The notes under the pieces: generated by a model
What the model was told of the DNA's origin: nothing
Database searches by the model: none
Seen by the model: only the letters and a program-made list of their open reading frames with translations
Position numbers and translations under genes: made by a program
In this document: in pieces, positions 8,141 to 16,984 of the stretch
Layout of the letters: the number at the start of each line of letters is the position of its first letter
How positions within the stretch are numbered: position 1 is the first letter of the stretch
Origin: Maritalea myrionectae DSM 19524
Lineage (GTDB): Bacteria > Pseudomonadota > Alphaproteobacteria > Rhizobiales > Devosiaceae
DNA length: 64,000 nt
NCBI RefSeq assembly: GCF_000423365.1
Contig: NZ_AUHV01000002.1
Coordinates: 62,001-126,000 of the forward strand
Direction of reading: 5' to 3'

Positions 8141-9214
8141 CTAATCGCTAGATCCTTCTTGCGGTTTTTCTAATCCTTTCGGCAAAGAAAGAGCCCCGAC
8201 ACCAACAAGAATTTTGGCGACAAGGTCTGCCTGCCTATTTGTGTCGGTCTTCACAAAGAGATTGCGCATATGAAATGCGACGGTGGTGTTGGAAATGCCG
8301 AGCCGCTCCGCAATGGTTTCGCGCCGATGTCCCTGCGTCAATTCTAGTGCGATCTCTGCCTCAGTTGGCGTTAAGCTGAAGAGAGAGGCGATTAGATCAC
8401 GGGACAGGTGCGGACGGTGCGCCAGATCAGATAGAAAAGCCACGGCAACCGGCACCCCTTTTCCCGTTGGCATGGCGCCGGGAAGCGAACAGATTAGAAC
8501 AAGCATGTCATGCACATCGGCAACGCCACCAACAGCCACGCCTGACACGAACTCTGCGCCATTCTGGCTGGCTTCGGTCGCCTCTGCAATTGCTGAATAC
8601 ATCTGTTTGGCTGTAGCGCGTTCGCGTAGTTGGATCTGTCCATCCACACTTAGCCCATCGGCCTCAATGGAAAAAACTTGGGCCGCCTCGTTCGCAAAAA
8701 CCACCTGGTGATCGCCATCAAGAAAAACGATCCCCAGCGCCAGAAAATTGAGCGCGTGGGCAGCGGCGCTGTTCCAAACGGCATCACCGGCGGAAAGAGT
8801 TTTGAGGGCCTGCCACGTGCTGGCGACGTCCGCATCGAATTTGGATCGTATGCGTGCAACCTGCCCAAGGCGGGCATCAATGGAGGCCAGCATCAAATCA
8901 TAATCGACGGGTTTGACCAGATAATCGTCTACACCAGCCAATTTGGCTCCAATTACATCTTCGCGCTCGCCCAATGCTGTCAAAAAGATAAACGGCACAT
9001 CCGCCAAATCCGGCCGCTGAGTCCGCAAAATTTTCAAAAGCTCGCGTCCGCCAAGGCGCGGCATGGTGATGTCGCACATAATAAGATCGGGAACGAGCGT
9101 TTCCATTTCGCGCAGTGCTTCCACCCCGTTGGCCGCCAAGACCGGTGAATAGCCAGCAGCAGTGAGCTCTTCGCCAATGTCACCAAGAAGGTCTGGCTCG
9201 TCCTCTATGCACAT
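8141..9214 (-). CDS. response regulator with LuxR-type DNA-binding domain
   Basis: 357 residues: receiver domain (1-120; acidic pocket E4-D5-E6, phospho-acceptor D48 in LIMCDITMP, FLTA, and YLVKPVD), a middle PAS-like segment (FLALGIVFLDGDHQVVFANEAA), and a C-terminal LuxR helix-turn-helix (LTPTEAEIALELTQGHRRETIAERLGISNTTVAFHM). The ATG at 9214 falls inside the first strand of the receiver (PVIMCIEDE), so translation may begin up to nine codons upstream; AGGTAGG lies before an in-frame ATC at 9241, but no normal start codon exists before the TAG at 9250. A copy of the locus motif lies 130 bases upstream. The kinase at 12570 is the obvious partner candidate. Confidence 0.9.
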   Translation of the reverse strand: MCIEDEPDLLGDIGEELTAAGYSPVLAANGVEALREMETLVPDLIMCDITMPRLGGRELLKILRTQRPDLADVPFIFLTALGEREDVIGAKLAGVDDYLVKPVDYDLMLASIDARLGQVARIRSKFDADVASTWQALKTLSAGDAVWNSAAAHALNFLALGIVFLDGDHQVVFANEAAQVFSIEADGLSVDGQIQLRERATAKQMYSAIAEATEASQNGAEFVSGVAVGGVADVHDMLVLICSLPGAMPTGKGVPVAVAFLSDLAHRPHLSRDLIASLFSLTPTEAEIALELTQGHRRETIAERLGISNTTVAFHMRNLFVKTDTNRQADLVAKILVGVGALSLPKGLEKPQEGSSD

Positions 9215-9343
9215 AATAACTGGTTTTGGCTGATGCGGGATGGACGCCTACCTTTCTGATGGAAGTGTTGATTCTATTTTGGACTCCATGAAATCGCCCA
9301 AGGACTCTTAATTCAAGTCTTGCACATCGCTGCCCAAAGCTCA

Positions 9344-9363
9344 CCCCGTTCGTTTGGAGGGGG
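9344..9363. promoter_or_regulatory. locus motif copy 1, between response regulator and VWA operon
   Basis: CCCCGTTCGTTTGGAGGGGG, one of four related sites in this locus (others at 13904, 18035, 19144). It sits in the divergent spacer, 130 bases before the response regulator and 56 bases before the VWA gene. The G/C arms are inverted and the CGTTTG core is conserved, as expected of a protein-binding site. Read toward the response regulator it has the same orientation as the other three copies read toward their genes. Confidence 0.6.
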
Positions 9364-9418
9364 GATTGTTGTGCAGTTTCGTTTATGTGAAGGTATAAAT
9401 TGCCGGGGAGAAGAGCTC

Positions 9419-11950
9419 ATGAAACGCATCGTTTTTGCTATTGCTGCGGCCACTGGCCTGTTGTTTGGCAGTCCTGCTAATGCCGTTGATGACGTTATGG
9501 TCGTGTTCGACGGGTCCAACTCGATGTGGGGCCAGATTGAAGGCGTCGCCAAAATCGAAATTGCCCGTGACGCGATGGAAAATCTGATGGGCGATTGGAT
9601 CGCCGACGCCAATATCGGTCTTATGGCTTATGGTCACCGTCGCGAGGGCGATTGTTCGGATATCGAAACTCTCATCGCACCGGGGCGTGTGGATAGAACT
9701 GAATTTCTTGAGCAGGTTCGGCAAATCACTCCGCGTGGCAAAACGCCATTAAGCGCTGCCATCGAACGAGCAGCTAACGAACTAGCATTTCGCGACAATC
9801 CGGCAACTGTGGTTGTTATTTCTGACGGGATCGAGAGCTGCGAGCGTGATCCTTGCGCCTTGGCAGACGATCTAAATAGGGCTGGAATTGGTTTCACGGC
9901 GCATGTGATTGGCTTTGGGCTTGGCAGCCAGGAAGAAGAAGATTCACTCGCCTGCATTGCGGAAAAAACCGGTGGCAGGTTTATTGCCGCGTCGGATGCA
10001 GGTGAGCTGCAAGCGGCCCTTGGCGAGGTCAGCGCGACCGTGGCCACCCCCACCGAACCGAAACCTGAGCCAGAGCCAGAATATGACGTTAGCATTACTG
10101 CACCAGAAACCGCTTTGGCGGGGTCAGACATTGAGGTGAGCTGGCGTAACGCAGTGGATGGCCGCGATATCATCACCATCGTGCCCGCCGGGGCGGATGA
10201 AAGCGAGATCGAAAATCACATCCGCGTCAAGGACGACAGTTCTTCTGGCCTACGGGTACCCGGTGAGCCCGGCCTTTATGAAGTTCGTTATGTGCTTGAT
10301 GAAGAGCGCCGCACATTGGCATCGACTCCAGTTGAGATCACGGAACCCGAGGTGACTGTTACGGCTCCGGAAACGGCCTTGGCCGGGTCAACCATCGAAG
10401 TCAGCTGGAGCAAAGCTGTGGATGGCCGCGATATCATCACCATTGTGCCCGCCGGGGCCGATGAAGACGAGATCGAAAACCACATCCGCGTCAAGGACGA
10501 CAGTTCTTCGGGTTTGCGGGTACCTGGCGAGCCTGGCCTTTATGAAGTTCGCTATGTGATCGATGAGGGACGCCGCACGTTGGCATCAACCCCGGTCGAA
10601 GTTACTGAGCCAGAAGTGAGCGTTACAGCGCCGGAAACCGCCCTCGCCGGGTCAACCATCGAAGTCAGTTGGAGCAAGGCAGTCGCAGGCCGCGATATCA
10701 TCACCATTGTGCCCGCCGGAGCTGACGAAGACGAGATCGAAAATCACATCCGGGTCAAAGACGACAGTTCTTCTGGATTGCGGGTGCCTGGTGAACCCGG
10801 TCTCTATGAAGTTCGCTATGTGATCGATGAGGGACGCCGCACGTTGGCATCAACCCCAGTTGAGGTCACTGAACCCGAGGTGACTGTGGCGGCTCCGGAA
10901 ACCGCCCTCGCCGGGTCAACCATCGAAGTCAGTTGGAGCAAAGCTGTGGCTGGCCGCGATATCATCACCATTGTGCCCGTCGGGGCCGATGAAGATGAGA
11001 TCGAAAACCACATCCGGGTCAAGGACAACAGTTCGTCTGGTTTGCGGGTACCCGGTGAGCCCGGCCTTTATGAAGTACGCTATGTAATCGATGAAGGTCG
11101 TCGCACATTGGCTTCAACCCCAGTTGAGGTCACTGAACCCGAGGTGACTGTGGCGGCTCCGGAAACCGCCCTCGCCGGGTCAAGTATTGAGGTGAGCTGG
11201 AGTAAAGCAGTCGCAGGTCGCGACATTATCACCATTGTGCCCGCCGGGGCTGACGAAGACGAAATCGAAAACCACATTCGCGTCAAGGACGACAGTTCTT
11301 CTGGTTTGCGGGTGCCTGGTGAACCCGGTCTTTATGAAGTTCGCTATGTGATCGACGAAGGTCGCCGCACGTTAGCGTCTACGCCTGTTGAGGTTACTGA
11401 ACCTTCGGTCCAATTGACTGCGACTGAAACAGTGCGCGCCAAGGGTGATATTGCCGTGACGTGGCAAGGCGACACCAACAGCCGGGATATCGTCACCATT
11501 GTGCCAATGGGCGCTGAGGACGACGCTGTCGAGCAACATAAGCGCGTCAGAGACGATACCGAGGCGACATTGCGGGCACCAGAGGAAACCGGAATGTATG
11601 AGGTTAGATACGTCCTCGATGAAGGACGCCGGACACTGGCACGGGCCATCGTGGAGGTGGTCGCCGAAGATGCTGCGCTCGATACCGGTGGTTCGCTTGA
11701 TGTGCCCAAAACGGCAGCACCCGGCGAAACGGTGCAGGTTGGTTGGACTTCTTCATCAGAGAGTGATCGTCAACGTATCTCGCTTGCCAGACGAGATCAG
11801 GCAGATTTCACCTGGATCGAGGCCAAAAAGACCGACAACGAACCGCCGCTCATGTTCACGATGCCGGATGAACCCGGCACTTATGAGTTCCGCTTGCTCG
11901 ACCTTGCCGGCCCGACGGTGTTAAGTCGGGCGATCATTGAGGTGCAATGA
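9419..11950 (+). CDS. secreted von Willebrand factor A protein with five near-identical 88-residue repeats
   Basis: 843 residues. Signal peptide 1-22 (cleavage after SPANA), VWA domain about 23-205 with the metal-ion site DGSNS (31-35), TPLSAAIERAA and SDGIES. After an EPKPEPEPE linker come seven beta-rich Ig-like units: five of 88 residues nearly identical to each other (about 228-667, each with ETALAGS, IEVSW, DIITIVP, GLRVPGEPGLYEVRY and RRTLAST), then two diverged ones to the end. The metal site suggests protein-protein binding in the periplasm or at the surface; the repeats probably act as a spacer or a multivalent ligand. GGGGAG precedes the ATG at 9419. The next gene begins within 100 bases, suggesting an operon. 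Confidence 0.93.
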   Translation: MKRIVFAIAAATGLLFGSPANAVDDVMVVFDGSNSMWGQIEGVAKIEIARDAMENLMGDWIADANIGLMAYGHRREGDCSDIETLIAPGRVDRTEFLEQVRQITPRGKTPLSAAIERAANELAFRDNPATVVVISDGIESCERDPCALADDLNRAGIGFTAHVIGFGLGSQEEEDSLACIAEKTGGRFIAASDAGELQAALGEVSATVATPTEPKPEPEPEYDVSITAPETALAGSDIEVSWRNAVDGRDIITIVPAGADESEIENHIRVKDDSSSGLRVPGEPGLYEVRYVLDEERRTLASTPVEITEPEVTVTAPETALAGSTIEVSWSKAVDGRDIITIVPAGADEDEIENHIRVKDDSSSGLRVPGEPGLYEVRYVIDEGRRTLASTPVEVTEPEVSVTAPETALAGSTIEVSWSKAVAGRDIITIVPAGADEDEIENHIRVKDDSSSGLRVPGEPGLYEVRYVIDEGRRTLASTPVEVTEPEVTVAAPETALAGSTIEVSWSKAVAGRDIITIVPVGADEDEIENHIRVKDNSSSGLRVPGEPGLYEVRYVIDEGRRTLASTPVEVTEPEVTVAAPETALAGSSIEVSWSKAVAGRDIITIVPAGADEDEIENHIRVKDDSSSGLRVPGEPGLYEVRYVIDEGRRTLASTPVEVTEPSVQLTATETVRAKGDIAVTWQGDTNSRDIVTIVPMGAEDDAVEQHKRVRDDTEATLRAPEETGMYEVRYVLDEGRRTLARAIVEVVAEDAALDTGGSLDVPKTAAPGETVQVGWTSSSESDRQRISLARRDQADFTWIEAKKTDNEPPLMFTMPDEPGTYEFRLLDLAGPTVLSRAIIEVQ
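10100..11419 (+). repeat. five tandem 264-bp coding repeats
   Basis: Unit starts at 10100, 10364, 10628, 10892 and 11156, all exactly 264 bases apart and in frame inside the VWA gene. The DNA is nearly identical between units, for example GACGACAGTTCTTC recurs, and units 3-5 share long exact blocks. A sixth, clearly diverged unit starts at 11420 with the same spacing. This pattern points to recent duplication or gene conversion, and the copy number is likely to vary between strains. Confidence 0.95.
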
Positions 11951-12045
11951 TAGAACTATCTTCTGGCGTCCCTATATGTGGACATAAGCGCTCGGATTTG
12001 TTGTTCTGTATCCAGCAGTTGAAGAGTTTCGTATTGGGGGCGTCA

Positions 12046-12573
12046 TTGCGACCATATCAGTTTTTGAAATACGCTCTGATGGCTGCCGCTTTCTTGGCTG
12101 GCGCAACCACGCTTGCCTTTGCGCAGACAGCTGAAAGCCTGCCTATGCCGACAGGGCAAACGGTGCTGCGCATAGAAGGCGCAATTGCGCGGACAAATCT
12201 GAATGGCCAAGCGGTTTTTGACCGTCAAATGTTAAACGAACTCGAGCGGCATGAATTGGAAACGCACACATCCGTGACAGATGGCCCCCAGCATTTTGAG
12301 GGTTTTTTGATGCGGGACCTTTTGGACCTGGTAGGTGCCGAAGGTGAGATGGCGACAGCGCACGCGCTCAACGATTATGTGGTCGATATTCCCATGAGCG
12401 ATTTTAAAGATTTCGATGTCCTCGTCGCCATGGAGATGAATGGCAAGCAATTGACCGCCCGGGATAAGGGGCCGCTCTGGATCGTCTATCCGCGTGACGA
12501 TGTCGAAGAACTTCAGGACATCCGATATGATTATCGCTGGGTATGGCATCTCGACAGCCTAAAAATCCAATGA
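12046..12573 (+). CDS. periplasmic oxidoreductase molybdopterin-binding-domain-like protein
   Basis: 175 residues resembling the small stand-alone sulfite-oxidase-type molybdopterin-binding domain: VLRIEGAI near the N-terminus, FDRQMLNELERHELET, HFEGFLMRDLLDLVGAEG, and KGPLWIVYPRDD. I do not see the conserved cysteine that binds molybdenum, so it may bind a ligand rather than catalyse. The TTG at 12046 is preferred because GGGGG precedes it and it gives a clean signal peptide ending in LAFAQ (residue 27). The ATG at 11947 overlaps the VWA stop and would give a 33-residue longer N-terminus. It is followed with ATGA overlap by the histidine kinase, so it may be that kinase's periplasmic sensing partner. 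Confidence 0.8.
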   Translation: MRPYQFLKYALMAAAFLAGATTLAFAQTAESLPMPTGQTVLRIEGAIARTNLNGQAVFDRQMLNELERHELETHTSVTDGPQHFEGFLMRDLLDLVGAEGEMATAHALNDYVVDIPMSDFKDFDVLVAMEMNGKQLTARDKGPLWIVYPRDDVEELQDIRYDYRWVWHLDSLKIQ

Positions 12574-13898
12574 CGCCGAGCCGACGGGCCGCCATAGGCT
12601 ATGTGCTCACCGGATTCGCGATCGTGAGCTTTGCCGTGTTGTTGGGATTTGCGCTGATGCGCCTATCGAGCACGGAAGCTGAAACGCGACGCAGTGTTAC
12701 CGACAACATGGTATGGGTGCTTGAGCGCACACGCTCCACCACCCTGTTGCTCGATAAGGCCGTCGCGAGCGATGTGGCGAACATGCCCTATGAGGCCGAC
12801 CGCCAGTTGCAATATGATCTTCTTCTCAGTCGCCTGTCTCAGTTGCTGGAGGGCCCGCAGGCACGCCACTTGGAGCAGATCGGTTTTAAGCAAACCATCG
12901 CAGACCATCAAAAAGCGGTCCTGGCGATTGAACGTGACATTGCTGATCTGAAACAAGGTGACGTTGATGCGGCCATGCAGATTCATGAGGTCACGGCACC
13001 GCTTGTTACCGATCTCGGGCACGCGGCCAACCGCTCGATGGTTGTGCATTGGGATGAGACAGGTGCTCGTAGCGACGCGATTAACGCATCGATTGCTCAG
13101 GTCATCGTCTCTGTCATTGCCTTATATGGTTTGGGTTTGTTGATTTGCGTGATCATGGTGCGCGCCCTACTCGACAAACATCTCGCGCAGCAAGCGCTGC
13201 TGCACGAACAAAAAATGCGCGAAGCCTATCGCAGCTTTATAGATTTGGTCTCGCACCAGTTCCGCACGCCACTCGCCGTCATCGATTCATCCATGCAACG
13301 CATCAGTCGGGATCGCGCGGCAATGACACGGGACGAGATTGTGCAGCGGGCCGGACGCGTGCGGCAGGCGGTCGCGAACTTGACCCGGCTCATGGAAATG
13401 ACGCTCAAGTCCATACGCTTGGAAGGTGGACAACTCGAAGTGAGCATGCAGACCTGCGACACAGCCGAACTGATCAATGGTGTGGCGGCGCGGCAGCGCG
13501 AACTTACCCCCGAACGGCGCATTGAGGTGCAGATTGCGCCGGAGACCCCCAAAAACTTGGTCACCGACCCTTTGTTGGTCGAGCAAATTCTGACCAACCT
13601 ATTGAGCAACGCCATCAAATACTCTCCGGCGAATGAAGTGGTGAACATCGTAACCCGGGCTGAAGCGGATCGACTGGCCATCAGTGTGCATGATATGGGC
13701 ATCGGGATGTCCAAAGATGAGCAATCACGCGTCTTTACCCGTTTTTTCAGAGCGAAAACCGCGCGCAACATTTCAGGAATCGGGCTTGGGCTGAATATAT
13801 CTCAAAAGCTGTCCGATCTACTTGGAGGCACCCTGCGGTTTCAATCCCAACAAGGCGTCGGCTCCACCTTTACCCTTTCCCTGCCCCTGACAAATTGA
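12570..13898 (+). CDS. membrane sensor histidine kinase
   Basis: 442 residues: membrane segment about 9-31, periplasmic helical sensor region about 32-175, second membrane segment about 176-199, then the dimerisation box with the phospho-acceptor histidine H229 in LVSHQFRTPLAVI. The ATPase domain has NLLSNAIKYSP (N box), HDMGIGM (G1), VFTRFFRA (F box) and GIGLGLNI (G2), so it should be active. The ATG at 12570 overlaps the previous stop (ATGA). The response regulator at 8141-9214 is the nearest unpaired regulator and a likely target. The tight coupling to the molybdopterin-fold protein suggests joint sensing. Confidence 0.93.
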   Translation: MTPSRRAAIGYVLTGFAIVSFAVLLGFALMRLSSTEAETRRSVTDNMVWVLERTRSTTLLLDKAVASDVANMPYEADRQLQYDLLLSRLSQLLEGPQARHLEQIGFKQTIADHQKAVLAIERDIADLKQGDVDAAMQIHEVTAPLVTDLGHAANRSMVVHWDETGARSDAINASIAQVIVSVIALYGLGLLICVIMVRALLDKHLAQQALLHEQKMREAYRSFIDLVSHQFRTPLAVIDSSMQRISRDRAAMTRDEIVQRAGRVRQAVANLTRLMEMTLKSIRLEGGQLEVSMQTCDTAELINGVAARQRELTPERRIEVQIAPETPKNLVTDPLLVEQILTNLLSNAIKYSPANEVVNIVTRAEADRLAISVHDMGIGMSKDEQSRVFTRFFRAKTARNISGIGLGLNISQKLSDLLGGTLRFQSQQGVGSTFTLSLPLTN

Positions 13899-13903
13899 TC
13901 GCG

Positions 13904-13923
13904 GCCTGTTCAAACAAACGGGG
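13904..13923. promoter_or_regulatory. locus motif copy 2, upstream of the 14020 gene
   Basis: On the minus strand this reads CCCCGTTTGTTTGAACAGGC; its first 16 bases equal those of the copy at 18035. It starts six bases after the kinase stop and ends 96 bases before the ATG at 14020, so it most likely serves the latter gene. Confidence 0.6.
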
Positions 13924-14019
13924 CGATTCAGTGCCTGACGCTAGATAGTCGTGGGCACTGGGGTGCTGGATTCACCTTACTCCCCGGTCAGATTTCAAAC
14001 ATAGAAAAGCAGGTTGAAA

Positions 14020-14583
14020 ATGACAAAGTTTTGCACGCTAACGACGATGGCAACAACACTTCTGGCGATGGCCATGGGGGCACCCATTTCCTTGGCAGCG
14101 CAGGAAGGTGACATTAAGCCCGGCGTCTATGCTTGGTTCAACGGGGCGAGCCCTGATAAACGGTCGCCTGCCGAAATTGCCGGTCAGTGTGCGCGCGCAC
14201 CACATGTCCACTATCCAGATGGCTTTATGGTGGCCAAAAAGCTCAACACCGAAGCAGGCAATGACGGTGGCGCACCGTATGAATTTCAAGGGCACGGGCA
14301 ATGCCAGTTTTCCAGCGGCCAAATGTCCTGCGATGTGGTCAGCGGTGCACCCGGCGAAGGGGGACGCAGCGGATCGCGAGAAGCGGCATACAGAATTTCA
14401 GCCAGCGACCATATTATCTTGTCCCGCCCCGGTGGCGACGACATAGGGGCGTATATCCCTTGCGACATCAAAGAGCTGGACCAAACAGCCGACGATGGCC
14501 GCAATGTACTCGATCAAATTGTCGTACGCGACGATGACGGTCCACTCCCCGATCTCGACCGGGCTTCAGCGGTCTCCGAATAA
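14020..14583 (+). CDS. secreted protein of unknown function
   Basis: 187 residues with a signal peptide (MTKFCTLTTMATTLLAMAMG, cleavage expected after SLAAQ or AAQ). The mature part starts GDIKPGVYAWFNG and holds several cysteines (GQCARAP, GQCQFSSGQMSCDVV, YIPCDI), suggesting disulfide bonds in the periplasm. I recognise no domain. The ATG at 14020 follows AGG by six bases; a TTG at 14014 is possible. It follows the kinase gene but has its own motif copy, and it faces the minus-strand operon at 14587-17964 tail to tail with a three-base gap. Confidence 0.8.
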   Translation: MTKFCTLTTMATTLLAMAMGAPISLAAQEGDIKPGVYAWFNGASPDKRSPAEIAGQCARAPHVHYPDGFMVAKKLNTEAGNDGGAPYEFQGHGQCQFSSGQMSCDVVSGAPGEGGRSGSREAAYRISASDHIILSRPGGDDIGAYIPCDIKELDQTADDGRNVLDQIVVRDDDGPLPDLDRASAVSE

Positions 14584-14586
14584 CAT

Positions 14587-15210
14587 TTAGTGCCCGGCGC
14601 GGGTCGTTCTCGGGGTGGTGGGGTCGACCCAGCCATAGGCCCGGGGCCGATCTTCGCCGCACCTGAAGCCCAGGGCAATCTTATCGGCCACACGGCGGGC
14701 CATTTTGTTGGCGTCAGGTGTGTTGCTCGCATCAATATACCCCACCATGCAGCTCTCCGCATCGGGGGCGTGCGCAACGGTACTCACAACCAAAAACTGG
14801 TGCTGCTGTTCCCCGGCGCCGACGAACCAGCGATGGATCGTGGCAAACGGCACCATATCGCCATTGAGGCGTTGGCCGCGCCATTCGACGGTGCGCGCCA
14901 CATTATTGAAGGTTTGAAAACTCTCCCAGGGCCCAAATTGGGGGTTTTTGGTGTAATCGAGGGAAATTCGGCCATCATCATCTGACAGCATCAAATGCAA
15001 GTCGCCTGGACCAGGACATAGCAGTTGCGCATAGGCACCCGGGCCCTCTGGCGGGCTGGCGTCAATCACGGTGCAATCTGTCTCCCAGTTGTATTCCCAA
15101 TAAGTGCTGTCCACTTCTAGCCCGTCCTGAGCCAACGCACTGACATTGCTCCCAAGGCCGCACATTGCGGCGAAAAGCAGCGCAATCCAAATTCTAAAAC
15201 TCTGCATCAT
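14587..15210 (-). CDS. secreted protein of unknown function (last gene of four-gene operon)
   Basis: 207 residues: signal peptide ending about ALAQ (28), then a compact cysteine-containing domain (WETDCTVIDASPP, LLCPGPGDLHLML, ESCMVGYIDA, LGFRCGEDRP), with the regions VEWRGQRL and HRWFVGAG in between. No known family is recognised. The ATG at 15210 overlaps the upstream stop (ATGATG containing TGA), so translation is coupled. It belongs with the other secreted proteins of this operon; a direct interaction is a guess. Confidence 0.82.
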   Translation of the reverse strand: MMQSFRIWIALLFAAMCGLGSNVSALAQDGLEVDSTYWEYNWETDCTVIDASPPEGPGAYAQLLCPGPGDLHLMLSDDDGRISLDYTKNPQFGPWESFQTFNNVARTVEWRGQRLNGDMVPFATIHRWFVGAGEQQHQFLVVSTVAHAPDAESCMVGYIDASNTPDANKMARRVADKIALGFRCGEDRPRAYGWVDPTTPRTTRAGH

Positions 15211-16163
15211 TGACTATATCCTCCACTCGGTGCCCCAACTGGCGTGTCAAGTTGGGCCATTGCTGCACTCATCGCCTCTGCTCGATCTGTGGCCGAGGTC
15301 GAAGCCGCCACGGTTTCGCGCTGTTCGCGAATAATGCCGGTTTCGATGTCGATCACCTGGGCAAAGACATATATCTCACCATCAACCTCGCGCTGCTTAA
15401 AATTCAGCCGGACGCGTGGCGGATTAAGCAAGCCAGTTTCACCAAGCGCACAGACACGTTCCAGGCTGTCCTCGCCTGGTTTGACGGGCAATATCCTGCC
15501 GGTTTCGCCCAGATGCAACCAGCTGCTCTCACGGCCACTGTCCTTCGCACTGGTCATCACGTAATCACTTAGCGTATAGCCTTGGGCCGCTGTCTTACCT
15601 TGGTCAGCAAGTGCCATCGCCAAGCCTTGCGCCGCGGCTGATTTCGTCATGTCAGAGTCGCTATCGCTGAGGTTTTCGCCCTGGCACCCCTCCATGTCGG
15701 GCATGGCAAGCGCGCGCGGCTCCATCGCTGCGGGATAGTCGAAGCTGAACCCCTGCACTTCGCCAGCCATCCGCCCGATCATGGACGCATGGCCATATAC
15801 ACGGAACGTCAATTCAGCCTTTTGGGTGCCAATGTCTTGGGCAACGTAGAGTGTTTCATCTGTAGCAGATTGCAGAAACAGCATGTTTTTGTCGTTTTGC
15901 GATAAGACGAATTGTCGGCCGCATTGACTGACTTTCACCTCATGCAGACCTTCGCTTTGCGGCTTACGGATGACCTGACCGGCGAGGCCCTCGCGATTAT
16001 TAAAGGCCCGTGCGATGCGTTCCGCATCGGGCAGCGTGTTGCCGGGCATCACATCGGTTGTAATTTTGCCGCTGAACAACTCATAGGTGCCATCACAAGG
16101 CGGTGCCTGAGCGAAAGCGGGGTTTGCAAAGATCGTCAGGGCGAGAAACGGTACACATTTCAT
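15207..16163 (-). CDS. secreted protein of unknown function
   Basis: 318 residues. A short signal peptide (MKCVPFLALTIFANPAFA, 18 residues) leads into a cysteine-bearing domain with CDGTYELFSGKITTDVMPG and GLHEVKVSQCGRQFVLSQND. The C-terminal part (LNFKQREVDGEIYVFAQVID) looks beta-rich. I do not recognise a family. It ends by overlapping the next secreted-protein gene and lies 68 bases after the SH3-domain gene, so it is in the middle of the operon. Confidence 0.82.
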   Translation of the reverse strand: MKCVPFLALTIFANPAFAQAPPCDGTYELFSGKITTDVMPGNTLPDAERIARAFNNREGLAGQVIRKPQSEGLHEVKVSQCGRQFVLSQNDKNMLFLQSATDETLYVAQDIGTQKAELTFRVYGHASMIGRMAGEVQGFSFDYPAAMEPRALAMPDMEGCQGENLSDSDSDMTKSAAAQGLAMALADQGKTAAQGYTLSDYVMTSAKDSGRESSWLHLGETGRILPVKPGEDSLERVCALGETGLLNPPRVRLNFKQREVDGEIYVFAQVIDIETGIIREQRETVAASTSATDRAEAMSAAMAQLDTPVGAPSGGYSQ

Positions 16164-16231
16164 GCTGGAGCCTCACTTTCAATTTCTGATTGGTATGGGC
16201 GTTTAGGTCACGACATGAGGGCCGCTTTTAT

Positions 16232-16984
16232 TCAGGGAAACACCCAATTTTCATGTTCGATTTGCATAATGCGCAGAGCCGGATCGGGAAGCGATCCATC
16301 AACCCGCAGATGGAAAACCACCAATTGTGGGCGCCCGAAATTCTTGAATGTCGCATGCACCGTGATCCGCCCTCGAAACATAGTCCGCTCATCTGGCGCA
16401 AAGACCTTCAAATCGCTGATCTGGGTATCCTGTGCATTAAATAGCGGATCGGCACCAACATTGCCCTGCGCCAGCCGCGCCACGACATCGGCGAAAAAAT
16501 AGTTGCGTGCAACAGATGGGTGCAGCGGCCCAAGGGCACCGCCACTACTTGCACTCAATTGCAGATCATAGACATGGCGCACCAACGCCTCCGCGTCGCT
16601 AACCAGCGGATCCATTTCCGGCTGTAAACGCGAAACATCTTCACCCAAAAACTGGGCCGAAACCCAGCCTTTGGTCTTTTGGTCACGCCCTTCCACCAGG
16701 CACCATCGGGCCGGAAGGCTGGCGCGTTGGGCATCTGTGAGGGCATAATAATGCTCTTGGGTTAGAAACGGGACGCAAGTGATCATTTTCAACCCTGTGG
16801 CGTTGTGAGCGAATGCACCAATCGCCATATATTTGGTTCCCGGTCCGGCACGCACATTCAAATTGTCGTTGGCAGCAACGCCCCTGACCTGCCAAGCGTC
16901 TGGCCCATGCCCATCCATCTGTGCCAGACTAGAAGTTGCGGACAAAATCAGCAAGACAAGGGCCAGAAGATGCCTGATCATCAT
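16232..16984 (-). CDS. secreted SH3-domain protein
   Basis: 250 residues: signal peptide ending at SSLAQ (about 22), a bacterial SH3 domain (about 31-115) shown by NLNVRAGPGTKYMAIG and the closing GWVSAQFLG, and a C-terminal domain (about 130-250; VARNYFFADVVARLAQG, RITVHATFKNFGRPQLVVF) that I do not recognise. Bacterial SH3 domains bind peptidoglycan peptides or other proteins, which fits an envelope role. The ATG at 16984 overlaps the stop of the membrane-protein gene (ATGATG with TGA). Confidence 0.87.
   Translation of the reverse strand: MMIRHLLALVLLILSATSSLAQMDGHGPDAWQVRGVAANDNLNVRAGPGTKYMAIGAFAHNATGLKMITCVPFLTQEHYYALTDAQRASLPARWCLVEGRDQKTKGWVSAQFLGEDVSRLQPEMDPLVSDAEALVRHVYDLQLSASSGGALGPLHPSVARNYFFADVVARLAQGNVGADPLFNAQDTQISDLKVFAPDERTMFRGRITVHATFKNFGRPQLVVFHLRVDGSLPDPALRIMQIEHENWVFP

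Noticed and set aside
9383-9724. Minus-strand frames opposite the VWA gene (9383-9724, 9634-10179 and others)
   Set aside because: They lie opposite a well-supported gene, and the later ones repeat with its 264-base period, as expected of shadows.
10100-11683. Could the direct repeats be a CRISPR array
   Set aside because: Units are contiguous, coding and 264 bases long, with no spacers.
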